The position numbers and the translations under genes were made by a program. The notes beneath the pieces are model-generated. The model was given only the letters and a program-made list of their open reading frames with translations, ran no database searches and had not been told where the DNA came from. From Amorphus orientalis (GTDB lineage: Bacteria; Pseudomonadota; Alphaproteobacteria; Rhizobiales; Amorphaceae), in the NCBI RefSeq assembly GCF_030814015.1, contig NZ_JAUSUL010000002.1:1364001-1428000 (forward strand): DNA of 64,000 bases. The letters run 5' to 3'. This document shows, piece by piece, positions 19,054 through 27,918 of this stretch. Within the stretch, counting starts at the first letter, position 1; the number at the start of each line of letters is the position of its first letter.

Positions 19054-20079
19054 TCAGTCGGCAAGTCGCCCGAGCGTGTCGGCGACATGGGCGCCGCGCT
19101 GGCCGAGCGGACGGTCTCGGCCGACCGTGGTGTCCTCGGCCGTCTGGTGCTCGAGCTCGGAATTCAGCTCCGCGCCGATCAGGAAGATGTAAACCGCCGC
19201 GTAGATCCACAGCATCAGACCGATCGCGGCGCCCAGCGAGCCGTAGGTCGCCGAATAATCGGCAAAGCGGGACAGGTAGAACGAGAGGGAAAGGGCCGCG
19301 GTGATCCAGACGGCCGCGAACACCACCGATCCCAAGGTGATCCAGCGCCAGCGCGCATCCCTTCGGCTCGGGCCGATCCGGTAGAATACGGAGGCCGCCG
19401 CGACCATCAGGCAGAAGAAGATGGGCGCCATGGCGATGCGCATGAAGAAGTCGACGCGCCCGTCGAGACCGACCGCGACGAGGACGACCGGAAGCACCAC
19501 GATGCTGTTCACCGTGATGACCGCGAACAGAATGATGCCCAGCGTCACCGCGAACCCTGTGCCGTAAAGGCGCGGCAGAGACCGCTTCTCGGTTTCGCCG
19601 TAGGCGACGTTGAGGGCATTGAACAGGGCGAGCACGGCGGTGTTCACGCTCCAAAGCGCCACCGCCGTCGAAATGAGCGCGGCAATGCCCAGACTGTCGG
19701 GCCGCGCCTGGGCGATGCGTCGAAGCTCGTTCGACAGGAGGGTCAGCGCATCTTCCGGGACATAGCCGGAGAGCCACTGCAACTGTTCCTGAAGCGCGCT
19801 CGTATCCGTCAGGAGCCCGTAAACCGACACGAGAGCGACGATGGCGGGAAACAGTCCCAGGATCGCGTAGAAGGTCACACCTGCCGCGATCAGCCCGACC
19901 CGGTCGAGAATGATCCGTTTGTAGACGCGCCACGCCACGTCGCGCCACGCCCGCCAGGGCATGGCGCGCGGGTCTCTTGCCTGCCGGCCGCGTCCTTGAA
20001 CGAGCTCTTCCTCGGTCACGTCTTCCAGACTGGTGACGTCCGTCCGGCCCACGGCCGGCTCGGACGAAGCGGTTGTCAT
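19054..20079 (-). CDS. YihY/BrkB family inner-membrane protein
   Basis: About 341 residues. The start at 20079 has GGGGAA upstream. After a soluble N-terminus of about 55 residues come six hydrophobic segments, beginning GLIAAGVTFYAILGLFPAIV, the YihY signature with ALWSVN and the late GAAIGLMLWIY. These proteins were once called ribonuclease BN, but their role is unknown. The gene has an EcfG-type promoter 34 bases upstream, which places it in the stress regulon. Confidence 0.85.
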   Translation of the reverse strand: MTTASSEPAVGRTDVTSLEDVTEEELVQGRGRQARDPRAMPWRAWRDVAWRVYKRIILDRVGLIAAGVTFYAILGLFPAIVALVSVYGLLTDTSALQEQLQWLSGYVPEDALTLLSNELRRIAQARPDSLGIAALISTAVALWSVNTAVLALFNALNVAYGETEKRSLPRLYGTGFAVTLGIILFAVITVNSIVVLPVVLVAVGLDGRVDFFMRIAMAPIFFCLMVAAASVFYRIGPSRRDARWRWITLGSVVFAAVWITAALSLSFYLSRFADYSATYGSLGAAIGLMLWIYAAVYIFLIGAELNSELEHQTAEDTTVGRDRPLGQRGAHVADTLGRLAD

Positions 20080-20112
20080 GAGATTCCCCTGCTCGGCCGC
20101 GCCCACACCGTC

Positions 20113-20137
20113 AACGGACGAAACCCGTCACCGTTCC
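20113..20137 (-). promoter_or_regulatory. EcfG-type promoter of the yihY-like gene
   Basis: On the minus strand: GGAAC (20,137-20,133), a 16-base spacer, CGTT (20,116-20,113). It is an exact consensus match, 34 bases before the start. Confidence 0.75.
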
Positions 20138-20163
20138 CCGCGCCTGCTCGCTTGGCCCGGCCT

Positions 20164-20188
20164 GGAACCAGGTGCCGCCATGGCGGTT
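20164..20188 (+). promoter_or_regulatory. EcfG-like promoter of the small SAP-like gene
   Basis: GGAAC at 20,164-20,168, a 16-base spacer, then GGTT at 20,185-20,188. It differs by one base from consensus and lies 57 bases before the start at 20,245. It is divergent from the yihY promoter in the same gap. Confidence 0.5.
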
Positions 20189-20244
20189 CATCCCGCGTCG
20201 GCGTATCGTAGGGACAAACGCCGCCCGAGAAACGGAGTCAGACG

Positions 20245-20505
20245 ATGGCCAAGTCTCATGGCAAGCAGGTGAAGAACGACGAGATGTACGAAGAGCTGCG
20301 CAAGCAGGGAAACAGCAAGGAAAAGGCGGCCCGGATCGCCAACGCCAAGGCGGCGGGCGACAAACCTTCCAAAAAGGGCGGCAAGGCGCCGCCTTACGAG
20401 GAATGGAGCAAGGAGGATCTCTATCAGCGGGCCCGGGAAATCGGCATCGACGGCCGGTCCAAGATGTCCAAGAGCGACCTGGTGAAAGCCCTGCGCGCCC
20501 ACTGA
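20245..20505 (+). CDS. Small conserved protein with Rho-N/SAP-like C-terminus
   Basis: 86 residues, strongly basic. The N-terminal half (SKEKAARIANAKAAG) is typical of a small alphaproteobacterial stress-associated family. The C-terminus, WSKEDLYQRAREIGIDGRS then MSKSDLVKALR, has the helix-extended-helix spacing of Rho-N/SAP nucleic-acid-binding motifs. A GGAG site precedes the ATG. Nucleic-acid binding is inferred. Confidence 0.7.
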   Translation: MAKSHGKQVKNDEMYEELRKQGNSKEKAARIANAKAAGDKPSKKGGKAPPYEEWSKEDLYQRAREIGIDGRSKMSKSDLVKALRAH

Positions 20506-20526
20506 TGCGAGCAGTCGCGACATGAG

Positions 20527-20559
20527 AAACGCCGGCCACCCTCTGGATGACCGGCGTTT
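20527..20559. terminator. Convergent terminator hairpin
   Basis: AAACGCCGG pairs with CCGGCGTTT across a 15-base loop, between the convergent small SAP-like and PfpI genes. The A and T ends make it usable in both directions. Confidence 0.7.
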
Positions 20560-20597
20560 GTCTCATGCGACCGGTTGGGGGATCACCTGATCGCCCC

Positions 20598-21158
20598 TTA
20601 TGCCGCCTTGCGCTCGTGGCGGCCTTCCTCGACCTCTTCGATGATCTTGCCGACAAAGGCGTCCAGATCGCCCGGATTGCGGGACGTGATGATCCCTTCC
20701 GAGACCACGACCGGCTCGTCGCGCCAGAGGGCGCCGGCATTGATCATATCGGTCTTGATCGACTTGTAGGATGTCGCTTCGCGACCGCGTACCGCGTCTG
20801 CTTCGATCAGAAGCCAGGGCGCATGACAGATCGCCGCGACCGGTTTGCCGGTGTCGATGAAGTGGCGAAGCACCTTCATGACGTCGCCCTCGACCCGCAG
20901 CAGATCCGGGTTGATCTGGCCACCCGGCAGCACGATGGCATTGTAATCGGACGGGTTCACGTCGGAGACCTTGGCATCGCCGGGGACCTCGTTGCCCCAG
21001 TCCGTCTTGTCCCAGCCGCGGATCGCCTTCCCGTCCAGCGTCGCAACATGGACGGTCGCACCGGCGTCACGGAGCTTGGTCAGCGGAACTTCAAGCTCGG
21101 ACTGCTCGAAGCCGTTGGTGGCAACGATGAGGATCTTGCTATCGGTGATTTTCGGCAT
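20598..21158 (-). CDS. DJ-1/PfpI family protein
   Basis: 186 residues with the class I amidotransferase-like fold. The nucleophile elbow AAICHAPW near residue 110 holds the catalytic Cys and His, and FEQSELE near residue 18 holds the conserved Glu. Members act as deglycases/glyoxalases or proteases in stress protection; the exact reaction cannot be told from sequence. An exact EcfG-type promoter lies 76 bases upstream. Confidence 0.88.
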   Translation of the reverse strand: MPKITDSKILIVATNGFEQSELEVPLTKLRDAGATVHVATLDGKAIRGWDKTDWGNEVPGDAKVSDVNPSDYNAIVLPGGQINPDLLRVEGDVMKVLRHFIDTGKPVAAICHAPWLLIEADAVRGREATSYKSIKTDMINAGALWRDEPVVVSEGIITSRNPGDLDAFVGKIIEEVEEGRHERKAA

Positions 21159-21233
21159 TGCGGATAACCTCCAATTCGGCTTCGCGGCGCAATCGCTGCC
21201 GCGGATGAACGGTGCCAGCCCGTTTGACCGGCG

Positions 21234-21259
21234 AACGCCCGAGCCGGCTCTGTGGTTCC
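21234..21259 (-). promoter_or_regulatory. EcfG-type promoter of the PfpI-like gene
   Basis: On the minus strand: GGAAC (21,259-21,255), a 17-base spacer, CGTT (21,237-21,234). It is an exact match and reads toward the PfpI-like gene. Confidence 0.7.
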
Positions 21260-21283
21260 AGACAGAGCTGTTCCGGCCGAAAG

Positions 21284-21309
21284 TGAACCATTCGCGGGGA
21301 AAGGGCGTT
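21284..21309 (+). promoter_or_regulatory. EcfG-like promoter of ku
   Basis: TGAAC at 21,284-21,288, a 17-base spacer, then CGTT at 21,306-21,309. It differs by one base from consensus and lies 55 bases before the ku start. Stress control of bacterial end joining would fit. Confidence 0.45.
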
Positions 21310-21363
21310 CGTGTGAAAGCGCGCGAATCATCTGCCCGCGCAGTTGCCCATGGGAGAATGGAG

Positions 21364-22377
21364 ATGGCGCCCTCGCGTCCGGTCTGGAGTGGTCAGATAC
21401 GCCTCGCGCTCGTGTCGGTGCCGGTGAAGCTCTACAGCGCGACCCGGTCCAGTGCGAAGCTGTCCTTCCATCAGATCCACGAGCCGAGCGGAAAACGCAT
21501 CCGCTATGAAAAGGTCGTGCCCGGCATGGGGCCGGTTGAGCGCGACGACATCGTCAAGGGCTACGAGGTCGAGAAGGGCAAGTACGTCCTGGTCAGCGAC
21601 GAGGACATCGACGAGATCAAGATCGAGGCGAAAAAGACCCTCGAGCTGGTCCAGTTCGTCGATGCCTGCGAGATCGACCCGATTTATTTCGACCGCCCCT
21701 ACTACGTCGTGCCCGACGACGATCTGTCCGAAGACGCCTTCCGGGTCCTGCGCGATGCCCTGCGCCATACCGGCAAGGTCGGTCTCGGCCAGTTCGTGAT
21801 GCGCGGGCGGGAATACATCGCGGCGCTGAAGCCGTGCGGGTCGGGCCTGATGGTCGAGACCCTTCGGTTCAAGGACGAGCTTCACCGGGCCTCGCCCTAT
21901 TTCTCCTCGCTCAGCGACGAGGAATCCGACGAGGAACTGCTGTCGTTCGCCGAAGAGCTGATCGAGCGGAAGAGCGCGCCTTTCAAGGCCGACGCGTTCC
22001 GCGACCGGTACAACGAGGCGCTGAAGGAGCTGGTCGAGCGCAAGGCGAAGGGCCGCAAGCCGGAGGTCGCCGTCGACGAGGACACGAGCGACGACAGCAA
22101 CGTGGTCGATCTGATGGCGGCCCTGAAAAAGAGCCTCGGCGAGAAAGGCGGGAGCGGGGGAAAATCCGGCGGTTCGCGGTCCTCTTCGAAACGGGCGAAC
22201 GCGTCCGCCGGCAAGCAGTCGAGCGCCTCGAAAGGCAAGAGCACCGGCACGAAGTCCGGGTCCTCGAAAGGGTCGTCGGGCGGCAAGTCGGCGTCCGGCA
22301 GCACCCAGGCGAAATCCTCCGGATCCGCCAAGACCAAGACGCGCCGGACGAAGAAATCGACGGAGAAAGCGGCCTGA
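21364..22377 (+). CDS. ku: Non-homologous end joining protein Ku
   Basis: About 337 residues. The Ku core fills residues 1-260: it starts RPVWSGQIRLALVSVPVKLY and includes FDRPYYVVPDDD and GLGQFVMRGREYIAAL. The C-terminal 75 residues are a Ser/Lys/Gly-rich tail, common in bacterial Ku, that can bind DNA. Ku forms a ring on double-strand ends and recruits LigD, whose gene begins 12 bases downstream. The start at 21364 has GGAG upstream; an ATG at 21358 is also in frame. Confidence 0.95.
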   Translation: MAPSRPVWSGQIRLALVSVPVKLYSATRSSAKLSFHQIHEPSGKRIRYEKVVPGMGPVERDDIVKGYEVEKGKYVLVSDEDIDEIKIEAKKTLELVQFVDACEIDPIYFDRPYYVVPDDDLSEDAFRVLRDALRHTGKVGLGQFVMRGREYIAALKPCGSGLMVETLRFKDELHRASPYFSSLSDEESDEELLSFAEELIERKSAPFKADAFRDRYNEALKELVERKAKGRKPEVAVDEDTSDDSNVVDLMAALKKSLGEKGGSGGKSGGSRSSSKRANASAGKQSSASKGKSTGTKSGSSKGSSGGKSASGSTQAKSSGSAKTKTRRTKKSTEKAA

Positions 22378-22389
22378 CCGCAACGTCCC

Positions 22390-25014
22390 ATGGCCGATCT
22401 CTCCACCTACCGCGCCAAGCGCGACTTCTCCAAAACCAGAGAACCGTCCGGCGAGCTTGCCGAGGCGGCGGACGGCTTCTTCGTGGTGCAGAAGCACGAC
22501 GCGAGCAGGCTCCATTATGACTTCCGGCTCGCGATCGGCGGTGTTCTGGCCAGTTGGGCGGTGACCAAGGGGCCGAGCCTCGATCCCTCGGAAAAGCGGC
22601 TTGCCGTAAGAACCGAAGACCATCCGCTCGACTATGCCGACTTCGAGGGCACCATCCCGGAAGACCAGTATGGCGGCGGGACGGTGATGCTCTGGGATAC
22701 CGGGCCGTTCGTGGCCGAAGGCGATCCGAAAAAGGGCCTGAAAGAAGGCAAGTTGAGCCTGGTTCTCGACGGCGACCGGCTCAAGGGCGGCTTCTCGCTG
22801 GTCCGGATGAAGCCGCGCCGAAAGTCCGACAAGGGCCGGGAAAACTGGCTCCTCATCAAGAAGGACGACGCGGCCGCCGTTCCGGAAGACGAGGCGGATA
22901 TTCAGGACACCGACTGGAGCGTGAGCACCGGCCGGTCCATGGACGAGATCGCGGCCGGAAAATCAGCGCGCCGAAGCCGCCGACCTGGTGCGCAGTCACA
23001 GCGTGCGCGCAGTGCGCGCGCGCAGCAAAAAAGCGCAAGCAAAGGCCGCTCAGGCGCGCACAGCAGCGCGCGCGCCGCGGATACGTCCGGCACGCCTCCG
23101 AAGTTCCGCAAGCCCCAGCTCGCGACCCTGGTCGACGGGGCTCCCGACGGCGACGACTGGATCTATGAGACCAAGTTCGACGGCTACCGGATGCTGGCGG
23201 CCTGCGACGGGTCCGCGGTGCGCTGCTACACCCGCAACGGCAAGGACTGGACGGAGAAGTTCGGTCCGATCCCCAGCGCGCTGGCCAAGCTCGGCCTGAC
23301 CGACACGCTCCTGGACGGCGAGGTGATCGTCGCCGACGACAGCGGCCGCAGCGACTTCGGAGCGCTGCAGCGCGCCCTGAAGGAGGATCCCTCCTCCCTG
23401 GCGTTCATGGTCTTCGACGTTTTGAAGGCCGATGGCGAGGACCTGACCGGCAAGCCGCTCCGCGACCGCAAGGAGGTCCTTGCGAAGCTCCTGAAGAAAG
23501 CCCGCAAGCCCATCCACCAGTCGACCTTCATCGAGGGCGACGGCAGCCGGATCGCGCGGCTTGCCTGCAGCCGCGGCTTCGAAGGCATCGTCGCCAAGCG
23601 CGCAGGCGCCCGCTACCGCTCCGAGCGGAGCCGCGACTGGCTCAAGATCAAGTGCGTGAAGCGGCAGGAATTCGTGATCGGCGGCTGGTCGCCGTCGAGC
23701 AAGGAGCGACCGTTCTCGTCGCTGCTGCTCGGCGTCCACGAGGACGGCAAGCTGGTGTACAGCGGCCGGGTCGGTGCCGGCTTCGACGACGACACGCTGG
23801 CGGACATCGCCGGCCTTCTGAAGAAGCGGGCGCGGCGCACGGCGCCGTTTGCCGAGGTTCCATCCGACATCGCCCGCGATGCCCGCTGGGTCCGCCCCGA
23901 TCTGGTCGCCGAGGTCCGCTTTACCGAGACGACCCGGGATGGCGCGGTCCGCCACGCCGTGTTCGAAGGCCTGCGCGAGGACAAGCCGGCCAGGGAAGTC
24001 GTGGCGGAGACACCTCAGCCCCCGCGATCGTCGTCGTCCAAGGCCGGCAGCGGTTCCGGTAAACCGCCGGCCGGAAAAGGGAAAAAGGCCATGAGCGACG
24101 GAGACGGCGAAGACAAGGTGGCCGGCGTCCGCCTGACCCATCCGGACCGGGTGCTGTTTCCGCAGATGGACGTCACCAAGAAGGCGCTGGCAGACTATTT
24201 CGACGCGGTGGCGGACGTGATGCTGCCGGAACTCGCCGACCGCGCCGTCAGCCTGGTGCGCTGCCCGGAAGGCCGTCAAAAGGCCTGTTTCTTCCAGAAG
24301 CACGCCGGCGCCGGACTGCCGGACGCCTTCACCACCCGCCCGATCAAGGAGCGCTCGGGCGAGACCAAGGACTATCTGCTTGTCGCGTCCCGCGAGGCGC
24401 TGATCTCCTGCGCCCAGGTCGGCGCGCTCGAACTCCATGTGTGGGGCAGCCGCACCGATCGGATCGAAAAGCCGGACCGGCTCGTGTTCGATCTGGACCC
24501 AGGCGACGGCGTCGATTTCGAAGCAGTGAAAAAGGCAGCGGTGGATCTCGCCGAGGTGCTGCGCTCGGCCGGGCTGGACTCCTATCCGCTGCTGACCGGC
24601 GGCAAGGGCATTCATCTGGTGCTGACGCTGGAGCGGCGGCAGGACTGGAGCGAGGTGACCGGCTTCGCCCGCGCCTTCGCCGCCAAGATGGAAGAGCTGG
24701 ACCCGAAACGGTTCGTCGCGTCCATGGCCAAGAAGAAGCGGACCGGCCGGATCTTCATCGACCATTTCCGCAACCAGTTCGGCTCCACCGCGATCGCTCC
24801 GTTTTCGCCCCGCGCCCGGGAAGGCGCGCCCGTCGCCGTTCCGGTCTCCTTCGACGAGTTCAAGAGCCTGAAGGCGGCCAGCCAGTTCAGCCTGACCGAC
24901 GGCGGCGCGGCGATCGCCGAACGCGCAGAGGCCTGGCCCCCGGAGAAGGAACGCCGGCAGCGGCTGACGGCCGCCGCCTATGACAGCCTCGGGCTGGAGC
25001 CCGTCGACGACTGA
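22390..25014 (+). CDS. ligD: ATP-dependent DNA ligase LigD (phosphoesterase, ligase, polymerase)
   Basis: 874 residues. Domain order is a 3'-phosphoesterase (about 30-160, HDASRLHYDFRL, EDQYGGGTVMLWD), a ligase (about 240-530, with Lys262 in YETKFDGYRML as the adenylation site), then a primase/polymerase (about 575-860, with DLDPGD as the metal-binding motif). A basic Ser/Arg/Ala-rich linker at about 190-235 is encoded by very GC-repetitive DNA. With Ku it repairs double-strand breaks. The gene is 12 bases after ku and is surely in the same operon. Confidence 0.96.
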   Translation: MADLSTYRAKRDFSKTREPSGELAEAADGFFVVQKHDASRLHYDFRLAIGGVLASWAVTKGPSLDPSEKRLAVRTEDHPLDYADFEGTIPEDQYGGGTVMLWDTGPFVAEGDPKKGLKEGKLSLVLDGDRLKGGFSLVRMKPRRKSDKGRENWLLIKKDDAAAVPEDEADIQDTDWSVSTGRSMDEIAAGKSARRSRRPGAQSQRARSARAQQKSASKGRSGAHSSARAADTSGTPPKFRKPQLATLVDGAPDGDDWIYETKFDGYRMLAACDGSAVRCYTRNGKDWTEKFGPIPSALAKLGLTDTLLDGEVIVADDSGRSDFGALQRALKEDPSSLAFMVFDVLKADGEDLTGKPLRDRKEVLAKLLKKARKPIHQSTFIEGDGSRIARLACSRGFEGIVAKRAGARYRSERSRDWLKIKCVKRQEFVIGGWSPSSKERPFSSLLLGVHEDGKLVYSGRVGAGFDDDTLADIAGLLKKRARRTAPFAEVPSDIARDARWVRPDLVAEVRFTETTRDGAVRHAVFEGLREDKPAREVVAETPQPPRSSSSKAGSGSGKPPAGKGKKAMSDGDGEDKVAGVRLTHPDRVLFPQMDVTKKALADYFDAVADVMLPELADRAVSLVRCPEGRQKACFFQKHAGAGLPDAFTTRPIKERSGETKDYLLVASREALISCAQVGALELHVWGSRTDRIEKPDRLVFDLDPGDGVDFEAVKKAAVDLAEVLRSAGLDSYPLLTGGKGIHLVLTLERRQDWSEVTGFARAFAAKMEELDPKRFVASMAKKKRTGRIFIDHFRNQFGSTAIAPFSPRAREGAPVAVPVSFDEFKSLKAASQFSLTDGGAAIAERAEAWPPEKERRQRLTAAAYDSLGLEPVDD

Positions 25015-25096
25015 CCTCCTGGAAACTCCCGCTTCGGTTCGCGCGCCCCATCGGATACGACTGGCCGGAACCTCCGAGGAAGGGAGCCCGGCGCCG

Positions 25097-26368
25097 ATGA
25101 GCCACTCGACCGACGACGCGCGACGCCTGCTGGACCACCTGTTTCGGGCCGCCGTGGACCGCGCCCGACCGGACACCTCCCTCGCCGGTCACCTGCCCCC
25201 GAAACCCAAGGGCCGCACCGTCGTGATCGGCGCCGGCAAGGCCTCGGCTGCCATGGCCCGGGCTCTGGAAGCCGCGTGGGACGGCCCGCTCGAAGGCGTG
25301 GTCCTGACCCGGACCGGCCACGGCGAGGACACCCGTCAGATCCGCATCGTCGAGGCCAGCCACCCGGTTCCCGACCAGGCCGGCGTCGACGGAACGGCGG
25401 AGATGCTCGCCTGCCTGGACGGCCTCACCGAGGCCGATCTGGTGATCTGCCTCCTCTCCGGCGGCGGCTCGGCCCTTCTCGCAGGCCCGCCGCCCGGGGT
25501 GTCGCTGGAGGACCTGCAGGCGCTCTCCCGGGCACTGCTGCGCTCCGGCGCGCCGATCTCCGACATGAACACGGTCCGCAAACACGTCTCCACGGTTGCC
25601 GGCGGACGCCTGGCGCTCGCCGCCGCGCCGGCGCCGATCGTGACGCTCGCAATCTCGGACGTTCCGGGCGACGACCCGGCCGTGATCGCCTCCGGGCCGA
25701 CGGTGGCGGATGCCACGACCGCAGCCGACGCACGCGCCATTCTCGAAGCGCACGGGATCGCAGTTCCCGCCTCTATCACCCACTGGCTCACCGACCCGGC
25801 AGCGGAAACGCCCAAGCCCGACGACCCTGCCCTCGCCCATGCCTCGTGCCGGCTGATCGCCACACCGATGATGTCGCTGGAAGCCGCAGCGGCGTTGGCC
25901 GAAGAGAAAGGCATCCGGACGCTTGTTCTCGGCGACCGGATCGAAGGCGAAGCGCGCGAAGTGGCGAAGGTGCTGGCGGCCATCGCGATCTCCTGCGCTA
26001 CACATGCCCGCCCGCTGTCCGCGCCGTGCCTGATCCTGTCGGGCGGCGAGACGACCGTCACGGTTCGTGGCAACGGGCGCGGTGGCCGGAACACGGAATT
26101 CCAGCTTGCCCTGGCGCTCGCGCTCGACGGCCATCCCGGCATCTCGGCGATCGCCGGCGACACCGACGGTATCGACGGCTCGGAGGACAACGCCGGCGCG
26201 CTGGTGGACCCGACAACGCTCGCCCGTGCCCGGGCGGCAGGCCTCGATCCGCGCGCCTTCCTCGCCGACAATGACGGCTACGGTTTCTTCTCCGTCCTCG
26301 GCGATCTCGTCGTCACCGGTCCGACCCGGACCAACGTGAACGATTTCCGGGCTATCCTGATCACCTGA
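25097..26368 (+). CDS. Glycerate 2-kinase (MOFRL family)
   Basis: 423 residues, cytosolic. It phosphorylates D-glycerate to 2-phosphoglycerate using ATP. Visible features are VVIGAGKASAAMARALE, the LLSGGGSALL loop, SDMNTVRKH, the C-terminal SGGETTVTVRGNGRGGRN and AGDTDGIDG. The ATG at 25097 has a GGAAGGGAG stretch 12-20 bases upstream. It follows ligD by 82 bases but is not functionally linked to it. Confidence 0.92.
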   Translation: MSHSTDDARRLLDHLFRAAVDRARPDTSLAGHLPPKPKGRTVVIGAGKASAAMARALEAAWDGPLEGVVLTRTGHGEDTRQIRIVEASHPVPDQAGVDGTAEMLACLDGLTEADLVICLLSGGGSALLAGPPPGVSLEDLQALSRALLRSGAPISDMNTVRKHVSTVAGGRLALAAAPAPIVTLAISDVPGDDPAVIASGPTVADATTAADARAILEAHGIAVPASITHWLTDPAAETPKPDDPALAHASCRLIATPMMSLEAAAALAEEKGIRTLVLGDRIEGEAREVAKVLAAIAISCATHARPLSAPCLILSGGETTVTVRGNGRGGRNTEFQLALALALDGHPGISAIAGDTDGIDGSEDNAGALVDPTTLARARAAGLDPRAFLADNDGYGFFSVLGDLVVTGPTRTNVNDFRAILIT

Positions 26369-26403
26369 CCGGGACGCCGAGCGCCTGCCATATGGCGAGA
26401 TGA

Positions 26404-26541
26404 TGGGACGCGCGGCGGGGCGTGATCAGCCGGGCCATGCCCCAGGGCGACATCCTCGGCTTCGCGCCGCCGCTGTGCCTCACCAGGAGAGAGGCCGACA
26501 CCATCGTCGGCCGCGACCCGCGAGGTCACGGCGACCTGTGA
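26404..26541 (+). pseudogene. C-terminal remnant of a class III aminotransferase
   Basis: The frame reads VISRAMPQGDILGFAPPLCL then TRREADTIVG and stops at 26,541. The phrase matches the C-terminal end of PLP-dependent omega-aminotransferases. In frame, only about five more codons precede it before a TGA at 26,401, so the rest of the gene has been lost. The last residues have drifted from the family pattern. Confidence 0.6.
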
Positions 26542-26565
26542 CCGGGCCTGGCGGACGGCGGCGGC

Positions 26566-27759
26566 TTATGCCGCCCCGGCCCGCACCAGCGGCTTCTGCA
26601 GAAGCGCCAGCGCCCCGCCGGCCAGAAGAATGATACCGGCAGCGGCAAGCCCGGTCCCGACGCCGTCCGTGGCGTCGGCGATGTAGCCGGCTGCGACCGG
26701 CCCGACCAACTGCCCCACCCCGAAGACGGACGTGAAGAGCGCGATCGAGGCGCCCCACTGGGGCTCCGGCAGGTTGGCCCGGCCGAACGCGGCCACCGCC
26801 CCCGGCGACATGAAGAACGACGCGCCGAACACCAGGGCCGAGACGATCACGCCCGGCGGGCCGGCGACCACCAGCGGCAGCAGCGTGCCGATGCCCGTCG
26901 CCGCGTTGGAGAGCGCCAGCGGCGCGCCGCCGGAATAGCGCACGTGGACGCTCCGCCAGGCGAACGGCGACACCATCACCGCGATCCCCATCAGCGACCA
27001 CATCACCGCGACGAGGCCCGCCGAGGCATCGGTCTCGCGCATCCAGGCGACGATGAAGGTGATGTAGACGATGTAGCCGACGGCGAAGAGGAAATAGGCG
27101 GACAGCTCCGGCAGCATCGCCCGCCACGGCAGGCGCTGGCTGGTGTCGACGCCGCCGCCCTTGTCGGCCGGCTTCACCTCCCGCGCCGCCCAGGCGACCG
27201 GCAGCATGGTGACGAGGCTGGCGATGCCCATGCCGACCCAGACGGAGGGCCACGCGCCGGGCGCGCCGTCGAGGACCAGGGGCACGGTCGCGCCGGAGGC
27301 CAGCATGCCGAGGCCGCCGCCGCCGAAATAGAGCGCCAGGGCGAGCGCGCTCTGCATCGGCGCGTTGCGGAACACGGCCGCCGCCATCGCGCCGCCGGCG
27401 ATGAAGGCCGGCGCGCCGCCCACGCCCGCCAGGATGCGCCAGACGGTCAGGAGCCAGAAATTCTCGGTCAGGCCGGAGAAGAGCAGCGCGAGGGCGGTCA
27501 GAAGCATGCCGCCCACGAACATGGTCCGGGTGCCGATCCGGGCGATCAGGGTGAGCGCTATCAGCGCGCCGATCAGATAGCCGAGCGCGTTGGCGGTGTT
27601 GATCCAGCCGGCCTCGGTGTAGGTCCAGCCGAGATCGGTCCGCATCGCCGGCAGGATCAGCCCGTAGGCGAAGCGGGCGAAGCCGTTGCTGACGGCCGGC
27701 GCCAGCGCCAGCGCGGCCACGAGACCCCATTTGCGCAGCGACGGCGCGGCGGCGGTCAT
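26566..27759 (-). CDS. YbfB/YjiJ-type MFS transporter
   Basis: 397 residues with twelve predicted membrane helices. The start MTAAAPSLRKWG leads into the first helix and then NGFARFAYGLILPAM, which is typical of the YbfB/YjiJ branch of the major facilitator superfamily. A charged loop near residues 190-205 separates the two six-helix halves. The substrate is unknown. The upstream strand holds a short untranslated stretch before divergent sodC. Confidence 0.82.
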   Translation of the reverse strand: MTAAAPSLRKWGLVAALALAPAVSNGFARFAYGLILPAMRTDLGWTYTEAGWINTANALGYLIGALIALTLIARIGTRTMFVGGMLLTALALLFSGLTENFWLLTVWRILAGVGGAPAFIAGGAMAAAVFRNAPMQSALALALYFGGGGLGMLASGATVPLVLDGAPGAWPSVWVGMGIASLVTMLPVAWAAREVKPADKGGGVDTSQRLPWRAMLPELSAYFLFAVGYIVYITFIVAWMRETDASAGLVAVMWSLMGIAVMVSPFAWRSVHVRYSGGAPLALSNAATGIGTLLPLVVAGPPGVIVSALVFGASFFMSPGAVAAFGRANLPEPQWGASIALFTSVFGVGQLVGPVAAGYIADATDGVGTGLAAAGIILLAGGALALLQKPLVRAGAA

Positions 27760-27855
27760 TGTCCGCCCGTCCCGTGCACGCCGCCTTCCCGTTTCCCGGC
27801 CATTGCCGACCTCCCCGCCTTCGACGTCTTCTTGTGCCCCTCTCCGTCGCAGGAC

Positions 27856-27881
27856 GGAACAACTGGAGGGCCGAAAGGGTT
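27856..27881 (+). promoter_or_regulatory. EcfG-like promoter of sodC
   Basis: GGAAC at 27,856-27,860, a 17-base spacer, then GGTT at 27,878-27,881. It differs by one base from consensus and lies 38 bases before the sodC start. Confidence 0.5.
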
Positions 27882-27918
27882 CGTAGGCCAGACACACCCA
27901 AAGCGAAAGATCGAGATC

